A program made the position numbers and the translations under genes. Shown piece after piece: positions 1 to 9,487 of a DNA stretch of 64,000 nt. A model generated the notes under the pieces. It worked only from the letters and a program-made list of their open reading frames with translations. It searched no databases and was not told the DNA's origin. How positions within the stretch are numbered: the stretch's first letter is position 1; every line of letters starts with the position of its first letter. The stretch comes from Pleurodeles waltl (lineage: Eukaryota > Chordata > Amphibia > Caudata > Salamandridae), in assembly GCF_031143425.1 (NCBI RefSeq), contig NC_090447.1:130901106-130965105 (forward strand). Reading direction: 5' to 3'.

Positions 1-604
1 GCAGAAGTAAATTTTCCGCCCACTATATTTTAACAAGACCATCCGCCACCTTTTGGTACCAATGACATCAAAAGCCTGGCGGAAACAGACCTCAAAAGGG
101 AAAGGACTCACCATTGGATACACAGGGAACAACCACGCCACTGTGGAGTCTGAACTGAATGTTTTCCCCATGATTTTCCACATGCTGCTCCACCACAAAT
201 ACCAACGCCGGCAAATACGACTATGGTGAGTACAGCCACCTAGCACACAAGGGAGGAAAGGAGGAAAATGGCAGTGACACACACACGCACCCCCCCCCAA
301 CACCATACACACAATCAGCTGCATTACTAAAACATTTTTACCCCATACCTCGGATGAATAATGCAAGGACAAAATGATTTTGAAAAAGGGAATGTGATGA
401 GAGCAAGATAAATAAGTGAGGCAAGATAATAGATATATACATATGTACCCAAAAAGGGACACAGCCTAGTCCACAATGTACGTAGTCCACATGGCCACAG
501 GCCAAAGTCCAAGGCAACACATGGCACCTGCATCAACACGGAAGGAACACTGCAGGGGCATAATTTGGGAAATAGGCAGGAACCGCAGGGGTGGTGGGGC
601 ACCT
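1..604. other. Non-coding outer part of Harbinger copy A
   Basis: No credible reading frame is present. The block lies downstream of Myb1 (minus strand) and is taken as its 3' flank running toward a terminus outside the window. A short run of C at about 291-298 and A-rich stretches are the only notable composition features. Confidence 0.4.
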
Positions 605-1375
605 CAGCCGGCAGATGTAACAAGACCACTGGTTCTGGAGGGGACAACATGCCCTGTGCTTGGTCCTGGGGAGTGCAAAGCCACAGTCTCTTAAGTGGGT
701 GACTTGCCACTTGCTCTGGAGGGGGCAACGTGCCCTGTGCTTGGTCCTGGGGAGTGCAAGGCCACAGTCTCTTGAGTGGGTGACTTGCCCTCTGGTTCTG
801 GAGGGGGCATCGTGTCCTGTGCTCTTGGTCCTGGGGAGTCTGGGTTAGGTGGGTGTCTTACCCACTGGTTCTGGAGGGGGCATTGTGCCCTGTGCTCATG
901 ATCCTGGCGAGTCTGGGTTAGGTGGGTGTCTTACCCACTGGTTCTGGAGAGGCCATCGTGCCCAGTGCTCTTGATCCTGGGGAGTCTGGGCTAGGTGGGT
1001 TTCTTACCCACTGGTTCTGGAGGGGGCATTGTGCCCAGTGCTCTTGATCCTGGGGAGTCTGGGTTAGGTGGGTGTCTTACCCACTGGTTCTAGAGGGCAC
1101 ATTGTGCCCAGTGCTCTTGATCCTGGGGAGTCTCAGTTAGGTGGGTGTCTTACCCACTGGTTCTGGAGGGGGCATTGTGCCCAGTGCTCTTGATCCTGGG
1201 GAGTCTGGATTAGGTGGGTGTCTTACCTACTGGTTCTGGAGGGGGCATCGTGCCCAGTGGTGGGTGTCTTACCCACTGGTTCTGGAGAGGGCATTATCCC
1301 CATTGCTCTTGATCCTTGGAAGTGCAAGGTTACAGTCTCTCAGGTGGGTGTCGTACCCACTGGCTTTGCAGGGGG
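605..1375. repeat. 73-bp minisatellite
   Basis: The unit contains CCCACTGGTTCTGGAGG, followed by a G-rich arm and a block like TCTTGATCCTGGGGAGTC. The CCCACTGG core (or its variant) falls at 788, 861, 934, 1007, 1080, 1153 and 1226, an exact 73-bp spacing six times. A shortened unit follows at 1,272 and a longer one at 1,355; diverged units precede at about 622 and 707. Because 73 is not a multiple of three, the array cannot encode a regular peptide repeat, so the open frames across it are incidental. It sits downstream of the Myb1 gene of copy A. Confidence 0.9.
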
Positions 1376-1427
1376 CAGGCCGCACAGCTGCCCATGGAGG
1401 CAGGATTACATACTGTCCACCAGCGGT

Positions 1428-1640
1428 GACAGCTGCTCTGTGGTGGTGCTGCTGCTGGTGGGGGGAGGCTCCTGCCCATCCCCTGCAATCTCGGACAGCT
1501 GCTCACTGGAGGTGGTGGTGCTGCTGCTGGTGGTGGGAGGCTCCTGTCCATCCCCTGCAACCTTGGATGGCTGCTCACTGGAAGTGGTGGCGCTGCTGCT
1601 GGTGGTGGGAGGCTCCTGCCCATCCCCTCCAACCTCAGAC
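1428..1640 (-). repeat. 72-bp coding repeat in the Myb1 tail
   Basis: Three units spaced exactly 72 bp apart (GGAGGCTCCTG at 1,464, 1,536 and 1,608) encode, on the minus strand, a 24-residue repeat containing AGDGQEPPTTSSSTTTSSEQ. The spacing keeps the frame, unlike the neighbouring 73-bp minisatellite, which suggests this part was once translated. Confidence 0.75.
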
Positions 1641-1689
1641 GGCTGCAAAACCATGGTTTGTGGTGGGGGCTCCATCACAGTTCCTGCCC

Positions 1690-1985
1690 CAGGCCCCTTG
1701 CTCTTCCTGTCTACTGGTGCTGGCTCCTTGCTCTTCGTGGCAGCTGGGGCAGGCTCCTTAGTCTTCCTGGCAGCTGGGGCAGGCTCCTTTGTCTTTCTGC
1801 CAGCTAGGGCAGGCTCCTTTCCCTTCTTAGCAGCAGCTGGGGCAGGCGCCTTTGTCTTCCTGGCAGCAGCTGGGGCAGGCTCCTTTGTCTTCCTGGCAGC
1901 AGCTTGGGCAGGCTTTTTGCTCTTTCCAGCAGCTGGGGCAGGCTCCTTTCCCTTGAGGCTGCCTGGTGCAGGCTCGTTCACCCTC
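1690..1985 (-). repeat. Lys/Pro/Ala-rich tandem repeat, histone H1-like tail of Myb1
   Basis: On the minus strand this encodes at least seven variants of a 12-13 residue unit such as KTKEPAPAAA, with K/R pairs every unit. The composition resembles the C-terminal tail of linker histones, a basic low-complexity domain that binds DNA without sequence preference. The open frame runs from about 2,131 to 1,406 with no stop. A DNA-binding role is inferred from composition only. The equivalent tail in copy B (40,440-40,620) is also basic and Pro-rich but lacks this repeat. Confidence 0.7.
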
Positions 1986-4198
1986 AGGACATGTGCCCTG
2001 GATCCTTTTCCACCACGACTGGGTGTGGTGATGACTGGGCCCATGGACTGGGTGGCTGAGGTGCTTGGCTGGGTTCTTCCCACCCTGGCCAGATGTGCAG
2101 GATGGAGGGAGAGAGGTAAGGAAAAGGGCAATGGTGGATAGGAACAGTTTTTAGGGACACTCGGGTGGGAAGAGGGAGAAGGAAGGGGAGTGGAGGAGGA
2201 GGGAGTAGTTGTTTGGGTGCAGGTGCATGGGCTAGATGCTGTTGTGAGGTGGATGGCTGTTGGGTGTCTGAGTGCTTGCCTTTGTGTACCTTAGGAAGGG
2301 TGGACAGACACTGTGAGAGAGGACACAGGGGGACATGTGCATGGCTCTTGTGGAGGTGTCTGCCAATTAGGTTTTTGTTCTGCTTGGTGTGGTGGTGATG
2401 TTGGTAGTGGATGATGATGTAGTGCATGCAGGTGTAAGTGCGGACGGAACTGGGAGGGAGGTGGAGGAGGAGGAGGAGGGGAAGACAGTGGAAATAGTGG
2501 ATGATGGTTTGTCTGCATCTGGATAGTGTTTGTGTGAGTGCCTGTGGGATGAAGTGTGGCGCTTGTGTTTGCCTGTACCACTCTTTATTCTTGGATAGGT
2601 TGGGGTTGAGGAGAATGGGATTGGGGAGAGGAAGTTGGAGGGGGGAGGGTGAAAACAGGGACAATGGCCTCCATCATAGAGGAGGTCAGAGCCTGGATCC
2701 ATCTCTGTTGGGCCACCAAGCCAGTGTGAATGCCCTCCAGGAATGCATTAGACTGTTGCATCTGGGCTGCCAGCCCCTGGATGGCATTCACAATGGTTGA
2801 CTGCCCTACAGTGATGGATCTCAGGAGGTCAATAGCCTCCTCTCTCAGGGCAGCATGGCTCACTGGGGCAGGGCCTGAGGTGCCTGGGGCGAAGGAGATG
2901 CCCACCCTCCTTGGTGAGCAGGCACGGGCAACTCGATGAGGGGCTGCTGGGAGGGTGGTGCTGGTATGGGGGTGGTGGCTGTACCTGTAGCTGGGGTGGT
3001 CACAGAGGTGTCCGCCGCCACCAGGTAGCTTCCATCAGAGGAGGTATCTGTGTCTGAACTGTCCCCTCCCATCCCTGCCATGGTGCTCCCCTTGCCCACC
3101 GTCCCACTGGTGCCCTCAGCGTCAGTGGACTCTACCTCCTGGGTCCGTGGGATGCAGCTCCCACCGTCGCCGGTGCCACAGCTCCTCCGCCAGATGATGC
3201 TAATGCACATAAGGACATGGTGACAAAACAATAGGGGGGGAAGAGACAAAGGATACACTTGGTCAATAGCTGCACCAACACCACTGTTGGGGCACAGAGC
3301 ACCCTCACACAAGGAACAGGCCTACGCACTATGCATTGCACTACCAGTGATATTGCTAGCCACCAAGGCATGGGGAGGGGCACACACCGGCAAATGCAGC
3401 ACACCTGGGACCCGCACAGCCCTGACCAGTAGTGGATGGCTAAGAGCTACGTAGAAGAATTATCCCTTCAGAACCCTAGCCACCAGGGGACCTACGCTGC
3501 AATGCCAGGCCTGGCCTAGGGGCACCCACTGACAAACATCCCCCACCCGGATACCACCTTACCCTGCATAAGTTGTAATGATGGGCACTGTACTCACCCC
3601 CTGGTGGCTGTTGTGATGCCCTCAAGCGCCCATCAAGCTCAGGATAGGCCACCATCAGTATGCAGGCCATCAGGGGGGTCAGGGTTCGACAGGCACCCCT
3701 TCCTCATTGGGAGGCCATCCCTAGCTGGGCCTCCGCCATCTTCCGTGCCCCGCGTCTCAGGTCCTCCCACCGTTTGCTACAGTGGGTGATCTGCCTGCCA
3801 TAGACCCCTAGGGGCCTCACGTCCTTGGTGATGGCACGCCATATACCCTTCTTTTGATGGGCGCTGACCTGCAGAGGAAATACACACAGGAAAATAGTAT
3901 TAGTCAAACAGTCCTGCCTATTACACTTATGGCCACCATACCCCTTCACATCACCATTTCCACACACATGGCCCAGCACACAATCAATACGCCACCTAGA
4001 GGACATCCACCTATCCCCCTTACACAAAGCCTTCACATACAACGCCATGCATTCATGCCACATGCTCTGCCACAGTGTACTCACCTGTTGGTCTGGAGGC
4101 CCATACAGCAGTCAATACTGGGGTAGGACCCCATCCACCAGTCTCTCCAACTCCTCTGAAGTGAAGGCTGGGGCTTTTTCCCCAGTCACATGGACCAT

Positions 4199-4717
4199 GG
4201 TTGGTTCCAGACACAGCTCACAGCAGCACATGCAGTGTAGGTCCTCTCCTGTTGAAGATCAGGTAGCAAGTGAGGGATGAGATAGAAAATGGTGTTCACG
4301 TCCGAGGCGGTACATACCATCACCACCGGCGTAGATCACTATTGGCCACTGTAAGTCAGAGGGTCCAAATATATTCAATGAGGAGTTGCACGGCGGTTTC
4401 TGACCGCCTCCCGTAACGGCGCACAACAGCAGCAGAATTACCTCACTTCAACCTGTCCCTCCTCAAAGGACAGGCGAATGCCATTTCAGGGAGGGGACAG
4501 GCCCCGGACATTTGCTGCATCACTGGTGAAATTTGAACATACTGGACAAGTCACACTTACCCATTGCAAGTTCACAGCATGCAAAGGTCTGTTGTAACCC
4601 CATTGTTCAGTTTGTGACCGGCTCCTCACTCTTTTGCCCCAAGGATTGCTACCGCTCCGGATGAATAGGAGATAGAGACATATCCCCCTGTACAGACCCG
4701 TGGTGGACTTGGCAACA
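4199..4717. promoter_or_regulatory. Head-to-head intergenic region between Myb1 and transposase, copy A
   Basis: About 520 bp separate the 5' end of Myb1 (minus) from the first transposase ATG I can place (4,718, plus). Any promoters for the two divergent genes should lie here. I see no clear TATA box. A short GC-rich palindromic motif, GGCGGTTTCTGACCGCC, occurs near 4,392-4,408. The regulatory assignment follows from gene arrangement only. Upstream transposase coding sequence may extend back into the last 80 bp. Confidence 0.4.
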
Positions 4718-5776
4718 ATGGAGGACAGGCACATCATCCTCACCTAGAGACTTGACAGGGCCACAATCACAGACCTGTGTTCCCAATTGGAGCCTGACCT
4801 GATATCTGCTATCCGTCCCCCCACTGGGATCCCCCTCTTGTGCAAGTTCTATCAGTGCTCCATTTTCTGACAACTGGTTATTTCCAAGTGACAGTGGGCT
4901 TGGCAGCAGGAATGTCACAGCCAATGTTCTCAATAGTGCTGACCAGAGTGTTGTCTGTCCTGATTAAACACATGTGCAGCTACATTGTATTTCCCCAGGT
5001 TGAAGATTTGGCCATAGTGAATGCCGATTTCTATGCAATGGGAACATATCCCCAACATAATTAGGGCAATTGATGGAACACATATTGCATTTGTCCCCCT
5101 CCCAATCAAAATGAACAGGTGTTCAGAAATCAAAAGAGTTTACACTCTTTAAATGTGCAGATGGTGTGCTGACAGACCAGTACATCTCCCACGTCAATGC
5201 TAAGTATCCTGGGTCAGTGCATGAAGCCTTTGTCCTGAGGAATAGCAGCATCCCAAATGTGATGGACCACCTATAGAGGCACAGGGTGTGGCTAATAGGT
5301 GAGCCCTGGTTCCCACCCAGCATATGTTAGTGCATGGGTATGGTGTGAGCCACATGGGATAGTTTGTGGCTAAATGTTGTCCCTCAATATTGCAGGTGAC
5401 TCTGGTTACCCCAACCTATCATGGCTGCTGACCCCTGTGAGGAATGCCAGGACAAGGGCAGAAGAACGTTATAATGAGGCCCATGGGTGAACCAGAAGGA
5501 TAATAGGACCTTTAGCCTCCTGAAGGCCAGGTTCAAGTACCACCATCTAACAGGTGGATCACTGTGCTACTCACCCAAGAAGGTCTGCCAGATAATAGTG
5601 GCATGCTTCATGTTGCACAACCTTGCCCTGAGATGCCATGTGCCTTTTCTGCAGGAGGAGGAGGCTGGAGATGCCCGTGTGGCAGCAGTGGACCCTGTGG
5701 ACAGTGAGAATGAGGAGGCAGAGAATGAGGATGAGGACAACAGAACTACAGTCATCAGACAATACTTCCAGTGACA
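4718..5776 (+). pseudogene. Harbinger-type DDE transposase, copy A
   Basis: The reading starts with MEDRHIILT, followed by an in-frame TAG (4,745-4,747), then DLCSQLEPDL and VLSVLHFLTTGYFQ (about 4,843-4,880), the helical region typical of HARBI1-like proteins, and GMSQPMFS. After a one-base insertion near 5,041 comes RAIDGTHIAFVP, with the first catalytic Asp at 5,072-5,074. A second frame change occurs near 5,170. A phase-1 intron (5,299-5,395, GTGAGC to TGCAG) splits the Gly before DSGYPNLSWLLTP, whose Asp (5,398-5,400) is the second catalytic residue. The expected third catalytic Glu, normally in a segment like VIERTF, falls in a small deletion near 5,500. The C-terminus is LLKARFKYHHLTGG, CQIIVACFMLHNLAL and an acidic tail ending at 5,774. 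The gene is non-functional. Confidence 0.85.
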
Positions 5777-6332
5777 CACAGGTAAGACATTGTTATTTCA
5801 CATTTCAATTAAATATTTTGGAATTTCTGTGGCACTGGCATGCTGTTATTTCCCACTGCTATGCCCACTTACTGTACCCTTTGGGAATTCATTTTACAGA
5901 TGATGGGGATTTCACATATGCTCCTGGTGTGATCACTGCAGCCAGCCACAGGTCATTAATCCCATTAATCTATGCTCATTTTCTGTACAGTTGAATTGCA
6001 ATGTCTGTACCTGTTGAAATGAATAGATACTTTACAATTTTGACATACTCCATACTTCTTTTTTTTCAAGGGTGTTTATTGAAGTGCTAAAATATAGAGG
6101 GACAAGTGCAATGGAATGGGGTGATGATGGAGGAAAGTCCAGGATATTGTTCCAGTCTGTTTGCAGCACAGGTGCATTGTCCATGTGGACGGAGCAATGG
6201 CAGTTCAAGGTGGACAGGGTGACAGTGTGGAACAGAAGGGTGACAATCAGGAGAGTCTCATTTCCTGGTGGGGGTCTTGGCAAGTGTCTCTGGCTTCTGT
6301 CTGGATCGCAGGGAACGTTTGCGGGGTGGTTC
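5777..6332. other. Convergent 3' region of transposase and Myb2, copy A
   Basis: This is the tail-to-tail spacer. On the plus strand AATTAAA lies at 5,807-5,813, about 35 bp after the transposase stop. On the minus strand AATAAA lies at 6,080-6,075, downstream of Myb2. These are plausible polyadenylation signals for the two convergent genes. No other coding sequence is visible apart from the read-through of Myb2 described in its entry. Confidence 0.5.
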
Positions 6333-7805
6333 TCATGCAGGGGGAGGGGTGCTGGTGGCCTGTGAGTCCTGTGGCGGGGTCTCCTGGCCACTAGTGGCAG
6401 CGGATGTGGAGGGCTGTTCAGAAGTCTTGCTTGTGGCAGGGGCTCGCTGTTGCATGACTGCCTCCCTCATTATATTGGCCATGTCTGCCAGCACCCATGC
6501 TATGGAGATCAGGGTGTTGTTGATGGCCTGCAAGCCCTCCCTGATCCCCTGGTACTGTCCCTCCTGCAGCCGCCTGTTCTCCTGCACATTGCTCAGGATC
6601 TGGCCCATCGCGTCCTGGGAATGTTGATATGCTCTCAGGATCTCTGCAAGTGCCTCCTGGAGAGTCGGTTCCCTGGGCCTATCCTCCCCCTGGTGCACAG
6701 CAGTCCTCCCAGTTTCCCTGTTGTCCTGTGCCTCTGTCCCCTGAACTGTGTGCCCAGTGCCACTGACCCCAGGTCCCTGATTGTCTTGGGGGCGAGTTGT
6801 GTCCTGGGGTGCCTGTAGAGGTGGACACATTGCTGACTGATGTGTCCTAGGGACAGAGGTATTGGTATGCTGGGTGGGTGCTGTAGTGGTGTTTCATGAT
6901 GGGGGAGGCTCTGTGGTGGTGTGTGACTGGGCCTGGGTATCCGACTGTCCAGAGGTCATTGATGGGCCAGGTTGGTCATCCAGATCCTGAAGACCAGAGT
7001 TGCTATCATCACTGTGGGCCTCTTCTGTTGGGGGACTGGATATTGCTGGCACCTCCTCTCCGCTGACATTGGTTGAGGTACCTGTGAGGATGTAAATGCT
7101 GTGTTATTGTTTCTGTGTCTGACATATTGTGCATCCGTGGCTTGCCCTCTTTGGTAGTATTTGCCCTAGGAGCTTTCACTTGTGTAAGTTGGTATATGGT
7201 GGGATAGCTGATTCTCTCTAGTGTACATGCTTGAGTGATAGGTGTCCATGAAGGGCTGTGGGTGGTGGGCATGCATTGGTATGGCATGCAGGGCTTGGCA
7301 TTGGGATGAGTGAGATGCGATGGTGGGGTGTGTGTGAAGTGGTGGAGTGTTGGGAATGAGGTTGAGGATGGGGGTATGTGATGGCATGCAGGTAGGGGGG
7401 TAGAAGTATTAGAGAGTTGACTTACCAGGGTCCAGTCCTCCTCCTACTCCAGCAAGGCCCTCAGGATACAGGATTGCCAAGACTTGCTCCTCCTATGCTG
7501 TTAGTTGTGGGAGAGGAAGTAGGGGTCCACCGCCAGTCCTCTGGATCGTGAGCTGGTGTCTTGCTGCAATGGAATGTACCTTCCTTCGTAGGCCATTCCA
7601 CCTCTTCCTGATATCATCCTTAGTTCTTGGGTGCTGTCCCACGACGTTGATCCTGTCCACGATTCTCTGACATAGCTCCATCTTCTTAGCTATCGATATC
7701 TGCTGCACCTTTGCTCCAAATAGCTGTGGCTCTATTCTGATGATTTCCTCCATCATGACCCTTAGCTCCTCCTCTGTGAAGCGGGGGTGTCTTTGTGGTG
7801 CCCTG
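6333..7805 (-). pseudogene. Myb/SANT-like Harbinger partner protein, type 2 (Myb2), copy A
   Basis: Exon 1 runs from about 7,805 to 7,426. It opens with HPRFTEEELRVMMEEI and continues through IAKKMELCQRIVDRIN and DDIRKRWNGLRRKV, a complete three-helix Myb/SANT-like domain. PQLTA is followed by TAG where the context EEQVLAILYPEGLAG suggests Trp was lost. The exon ends at CTG/GTAAG. Exon 2 starts at about 7,081 after TCACAG. The C-terminal part (6,830-6,333) has a Gln-rich helical stretch (EALAEILRAYQHSQDAMGQI, LQEGQYQGIREGLQAI) that looks like a coiled coil, the part of this family that resembles t-SNARE domains. An in-frame TGA at 6,335-6,333 is followed directly by PPRKRSLRSRQ, a likely nuclear signal now cut off. 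The gene converges on the transposase. Confidence 0.85.
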
Positions 7806-8383
7806 GGTGCTGTGTGAGGGGTATAGGTGAGGGTGTGTAGGGTCATGTGTTGGGGTGTGTGATGTGGGGTGCATGAGTGGTGTATAGGTGTAAGTAGTGT
7901 GTGGCTCTGGTTTTGTCTGTGGTCTTGGTGTCTGTCTCGTGCCAATGGTTTGTAGTCATAATGGGTTGTGGGTAATGTGGGTGTGTGTTTTAAAGTGGTG
8001 TGGGTGTGTGGGTGTGGTGTGTGTATGGGTGTCAGGTGTGTGTTATTTAAATTGACCAATGTCATTTTGTTTTGTATGTGTGTGTGTACTTGAGCGCAGC
8101 GGTATGTACAGCCAATAGTTTACTGTTGTTGAATGTCTGCTGTGGTGATTCGTGGGTCATAATGTGGTGGGCGTTGTTCTGTTGGTGTAACGGTGTGGGT
8201 TTTAACACCGCCACTTAATCACTGACCTTTGGTGTGGCGGAATTGTGTCTGTGGCTGAATAGTGAAGGATTGGTGTGTGTGTGTGTCATAATATGGTGTG
8301 TGTGTCATAATATGGTGAACGGATATCCGTGGCCGCAGCAGTAAGTTGGCAGCAGTCAGCGTGGCAGTAAGTGGGATTTACTG
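7806..8383. other. 5' flank of Myb2, copy A
   Basis: This is the non-coding leader between the terminus and Myb2. It is rich in TG/GTG on the plus strand. Two copies of a 21-bp unit containing GTGTGTGTCATAATATG occur near 8,275-8,318. An open frame continues upstream of the SANT domain to 8,065, but its CA-repeat-like protein sequence is probably not coding. Confidence 0.5.
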
Positions 8384-8403
8384 CCAATGTCATAACGAGG
8401 GCC
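8384..8403 (-). repeat. Terminal inverted end of Harbinger copy A
   Basis: Reading inward on the minus strand from 8,403, the sequence is GGCCCTCGTTATGACATTGG. It is close to the outer end of copy B (GGGCCTCATTACGAC at 28,824). Flanking unique-looking sequence begins at 8,404. The matching terminus is beyond position 1, so a target duplication cannot be checked. Confidence 0.7.
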
Positions 8404-9442
8404 AATGTTTCCTAATTTTGCTAAAACTTCGCACTCAGTGACGTAAGCATTTTTAGCTAAAAACTGGACTACACTATTGTCCTTAGCTCACATTTTAAAC
8501 ATCGAAGTGGCCAGCGGCGGCCGCTGCAAATCTCAACGGGTGGGTACAGGGAGTCATTTAAAAAAAAAACGTACCTCTTCCCGTCGTCGCCGCCTCCAGC
8601 CGCCTCTCTCCTCTTCTTCTAGTGTCCCAGCATTCACTGGGACACCGACACAGACTCCCCAGCAATCCTGGCACCGCTTTCTTGCTAAACCTAGCATGAA
8701 AGCAGCATCAGGATTGGTCTGAGCGGCTTGGACTGCCTCTCAGACACTGCCCTGTGGTCTATGCAGTTTCTCTAGCCTGGCTGTTAAACACAGCCGGGTT
8801 GGAGAAACCTAAGTGTGCATGTTTGTTTGGCCTGCCTAAGTTTTATCTTTCAGCTACTGGCCCAGCCAGGGGGGCGACATTGGAAGTGGCTCTACTTTGC
8901 CTTTTTGGTCAATCTTGTGTATATAGGCATTCACAAGTGGCCCCATGTAGGCTCCAATGGTCTGCTTAGGGAATTACCAGTATCCATCTGTTGTCTTGGT
9001 TCGCTGCCCCTCACCAAGGGTCATTATGGGTCAGCAAGGAGCCTGGAATCCAAGTGAGGTGCTTCCTTTGGTGACTCCTTTCTTCTATTCCCTCCCTTCA
9101 TCTTGTTCCATGGTTTATGTACCCAATAATCTAAGGTAGTAATGGCAAAAACATGTGCACCTCCAAGTGGTGTCCAATCTAGTACAGTTAATACACTAGT
9201 CCAAAAGTGGTGCAAGTGGTCAGGTGCCCTACTTCCCTAAGGCACATGAATCGTGTATGCGGGCATACACCATGTACATTAAACAGATAGGACCACAGCA
9301 CACAAAGCATATATTGTAGTACAATACAGGTGCAAACTTCGGTATGACAGATCTGTTGATGAATAGTACAATACTTTTCTCTGTCTCCAGAAAGATATTT
9401 TTTTGGATCATGTTGTGTTTCGATGAACACAGCCAATCAAGC
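8404..9442. other. Non-coding, no gene recognised
   Basis: A CpG-containing, GC-richer block lies at about 8,500-8,660, with a run of ten A at about 8,559-8,568. None of the open frames resembles a protein family I know. The segment may be a dispersed repeat, but I cannot define its ends. Confidence 0.3.
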
Positions 9443-9487
9443 ACAGCCAACACGTGTTTCGTCACACAGTGACTTTTTCATGGCTGT
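9443..9487 (-). ncRNA. Hammerhead-like ribozyme motif, Penelope-type (degenerate)
   Basis: On the minus strand the motif folds as a type I hammerhead. Stem I is ACAGCC (9,487-9,482) paired with GGCTGT (9,448-9,443). The core reads ATGAAAA where the consensus is CTGANGA. Stem II is a perfect GTCAC/GTGAC with a three-base loop. GAAAC follows, then a very short stem III closed by the palindrome ACACGTGT, then T before GGCTGT as the expected cleavage site. The two core changes (C3 to A and G8 to A) should abolish activity. Penelope-like retroelements carry such minimal hammerheads in their terminal repeats, and amphibians are known to contain them. The element around it is not otherwise recognisable. 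Confidence 0.6.

Larger units (their letters stand above)
1412..4198 (-). pseudogene. Myb/SANT-like Harbinger partner protein, type 1 (Myb1), copy A
   Basis: Exon 1 starts at ATG 4,198 and reads EKAPAFTSEELERLVDG, an N-terminal Myb/SANT helix, up to a donor after 4,085; an in-frame TGA lies at 4,114-4,112. Exon 2 (3,868-3,598) begins after CTGCAG with VSAHQKKGIW and continues through KRWEDLRR, the recognition-helix part of the domain, to a GTGAGT donor. Exon 3 starts at about 3,199 after CATTAG. It encodes a Ser/Thr/Asp-rich stretch, then REEAIDLLRSITVGQSTIVN (about 2,850-2,790), a helical segment probably used for oligomerisation, and then a Pro/His-rich and Lys/Pro/Ala-rich tail. The role is inferred from the family: a DNA-binding partner that helps the transposase bind element ends. 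Frames shift several times after 2,650. The same exon boundaries recur at 37,130-39,241. Confidence 0.75.
1..8403. mobile_element. Harbinger-like DNA transposon, copy A, with two Myb-like genes
   Basis: This stretch holds, in order, a Myb/SANT-like gene on the minus strand (Myb1, 4,198 down to about 1,412), a Harbinger-type DDE transposase on the plus strand (about 4,718-5,774) and a second Myb/SANT-like gene on the minus strand (Myb2, about 7,805 down to 6,333). It ends with an inverted terminus reading GTCATAACGAGGGCC into 8,403. Myb1 and the transposase are head to head, about 520 bp apart. The transposase and Myb2 are tail to tail. The left terminus lies outside the window, so the unit is longer than 8.4 kb. 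All three genes carry stops or frameshifts. That they form one mobile unit is inferred from the same order in copy B (28,824-41,860). Confidence 0.75.

Noticed and set aside
605..1375. Long open frames across the 73-bp array as a repetitive protein
   Set aside because: The period is not a multiple of three, so the peptide does not repeat in one frame; codons are incidental.
1406..2131. Host histone H1 gene
   Set aside because: It is continuous with Myb1 exons of a Harbinger element, has no globular winged-helix domain, and the repeat is Pro/Ala/Lys only.
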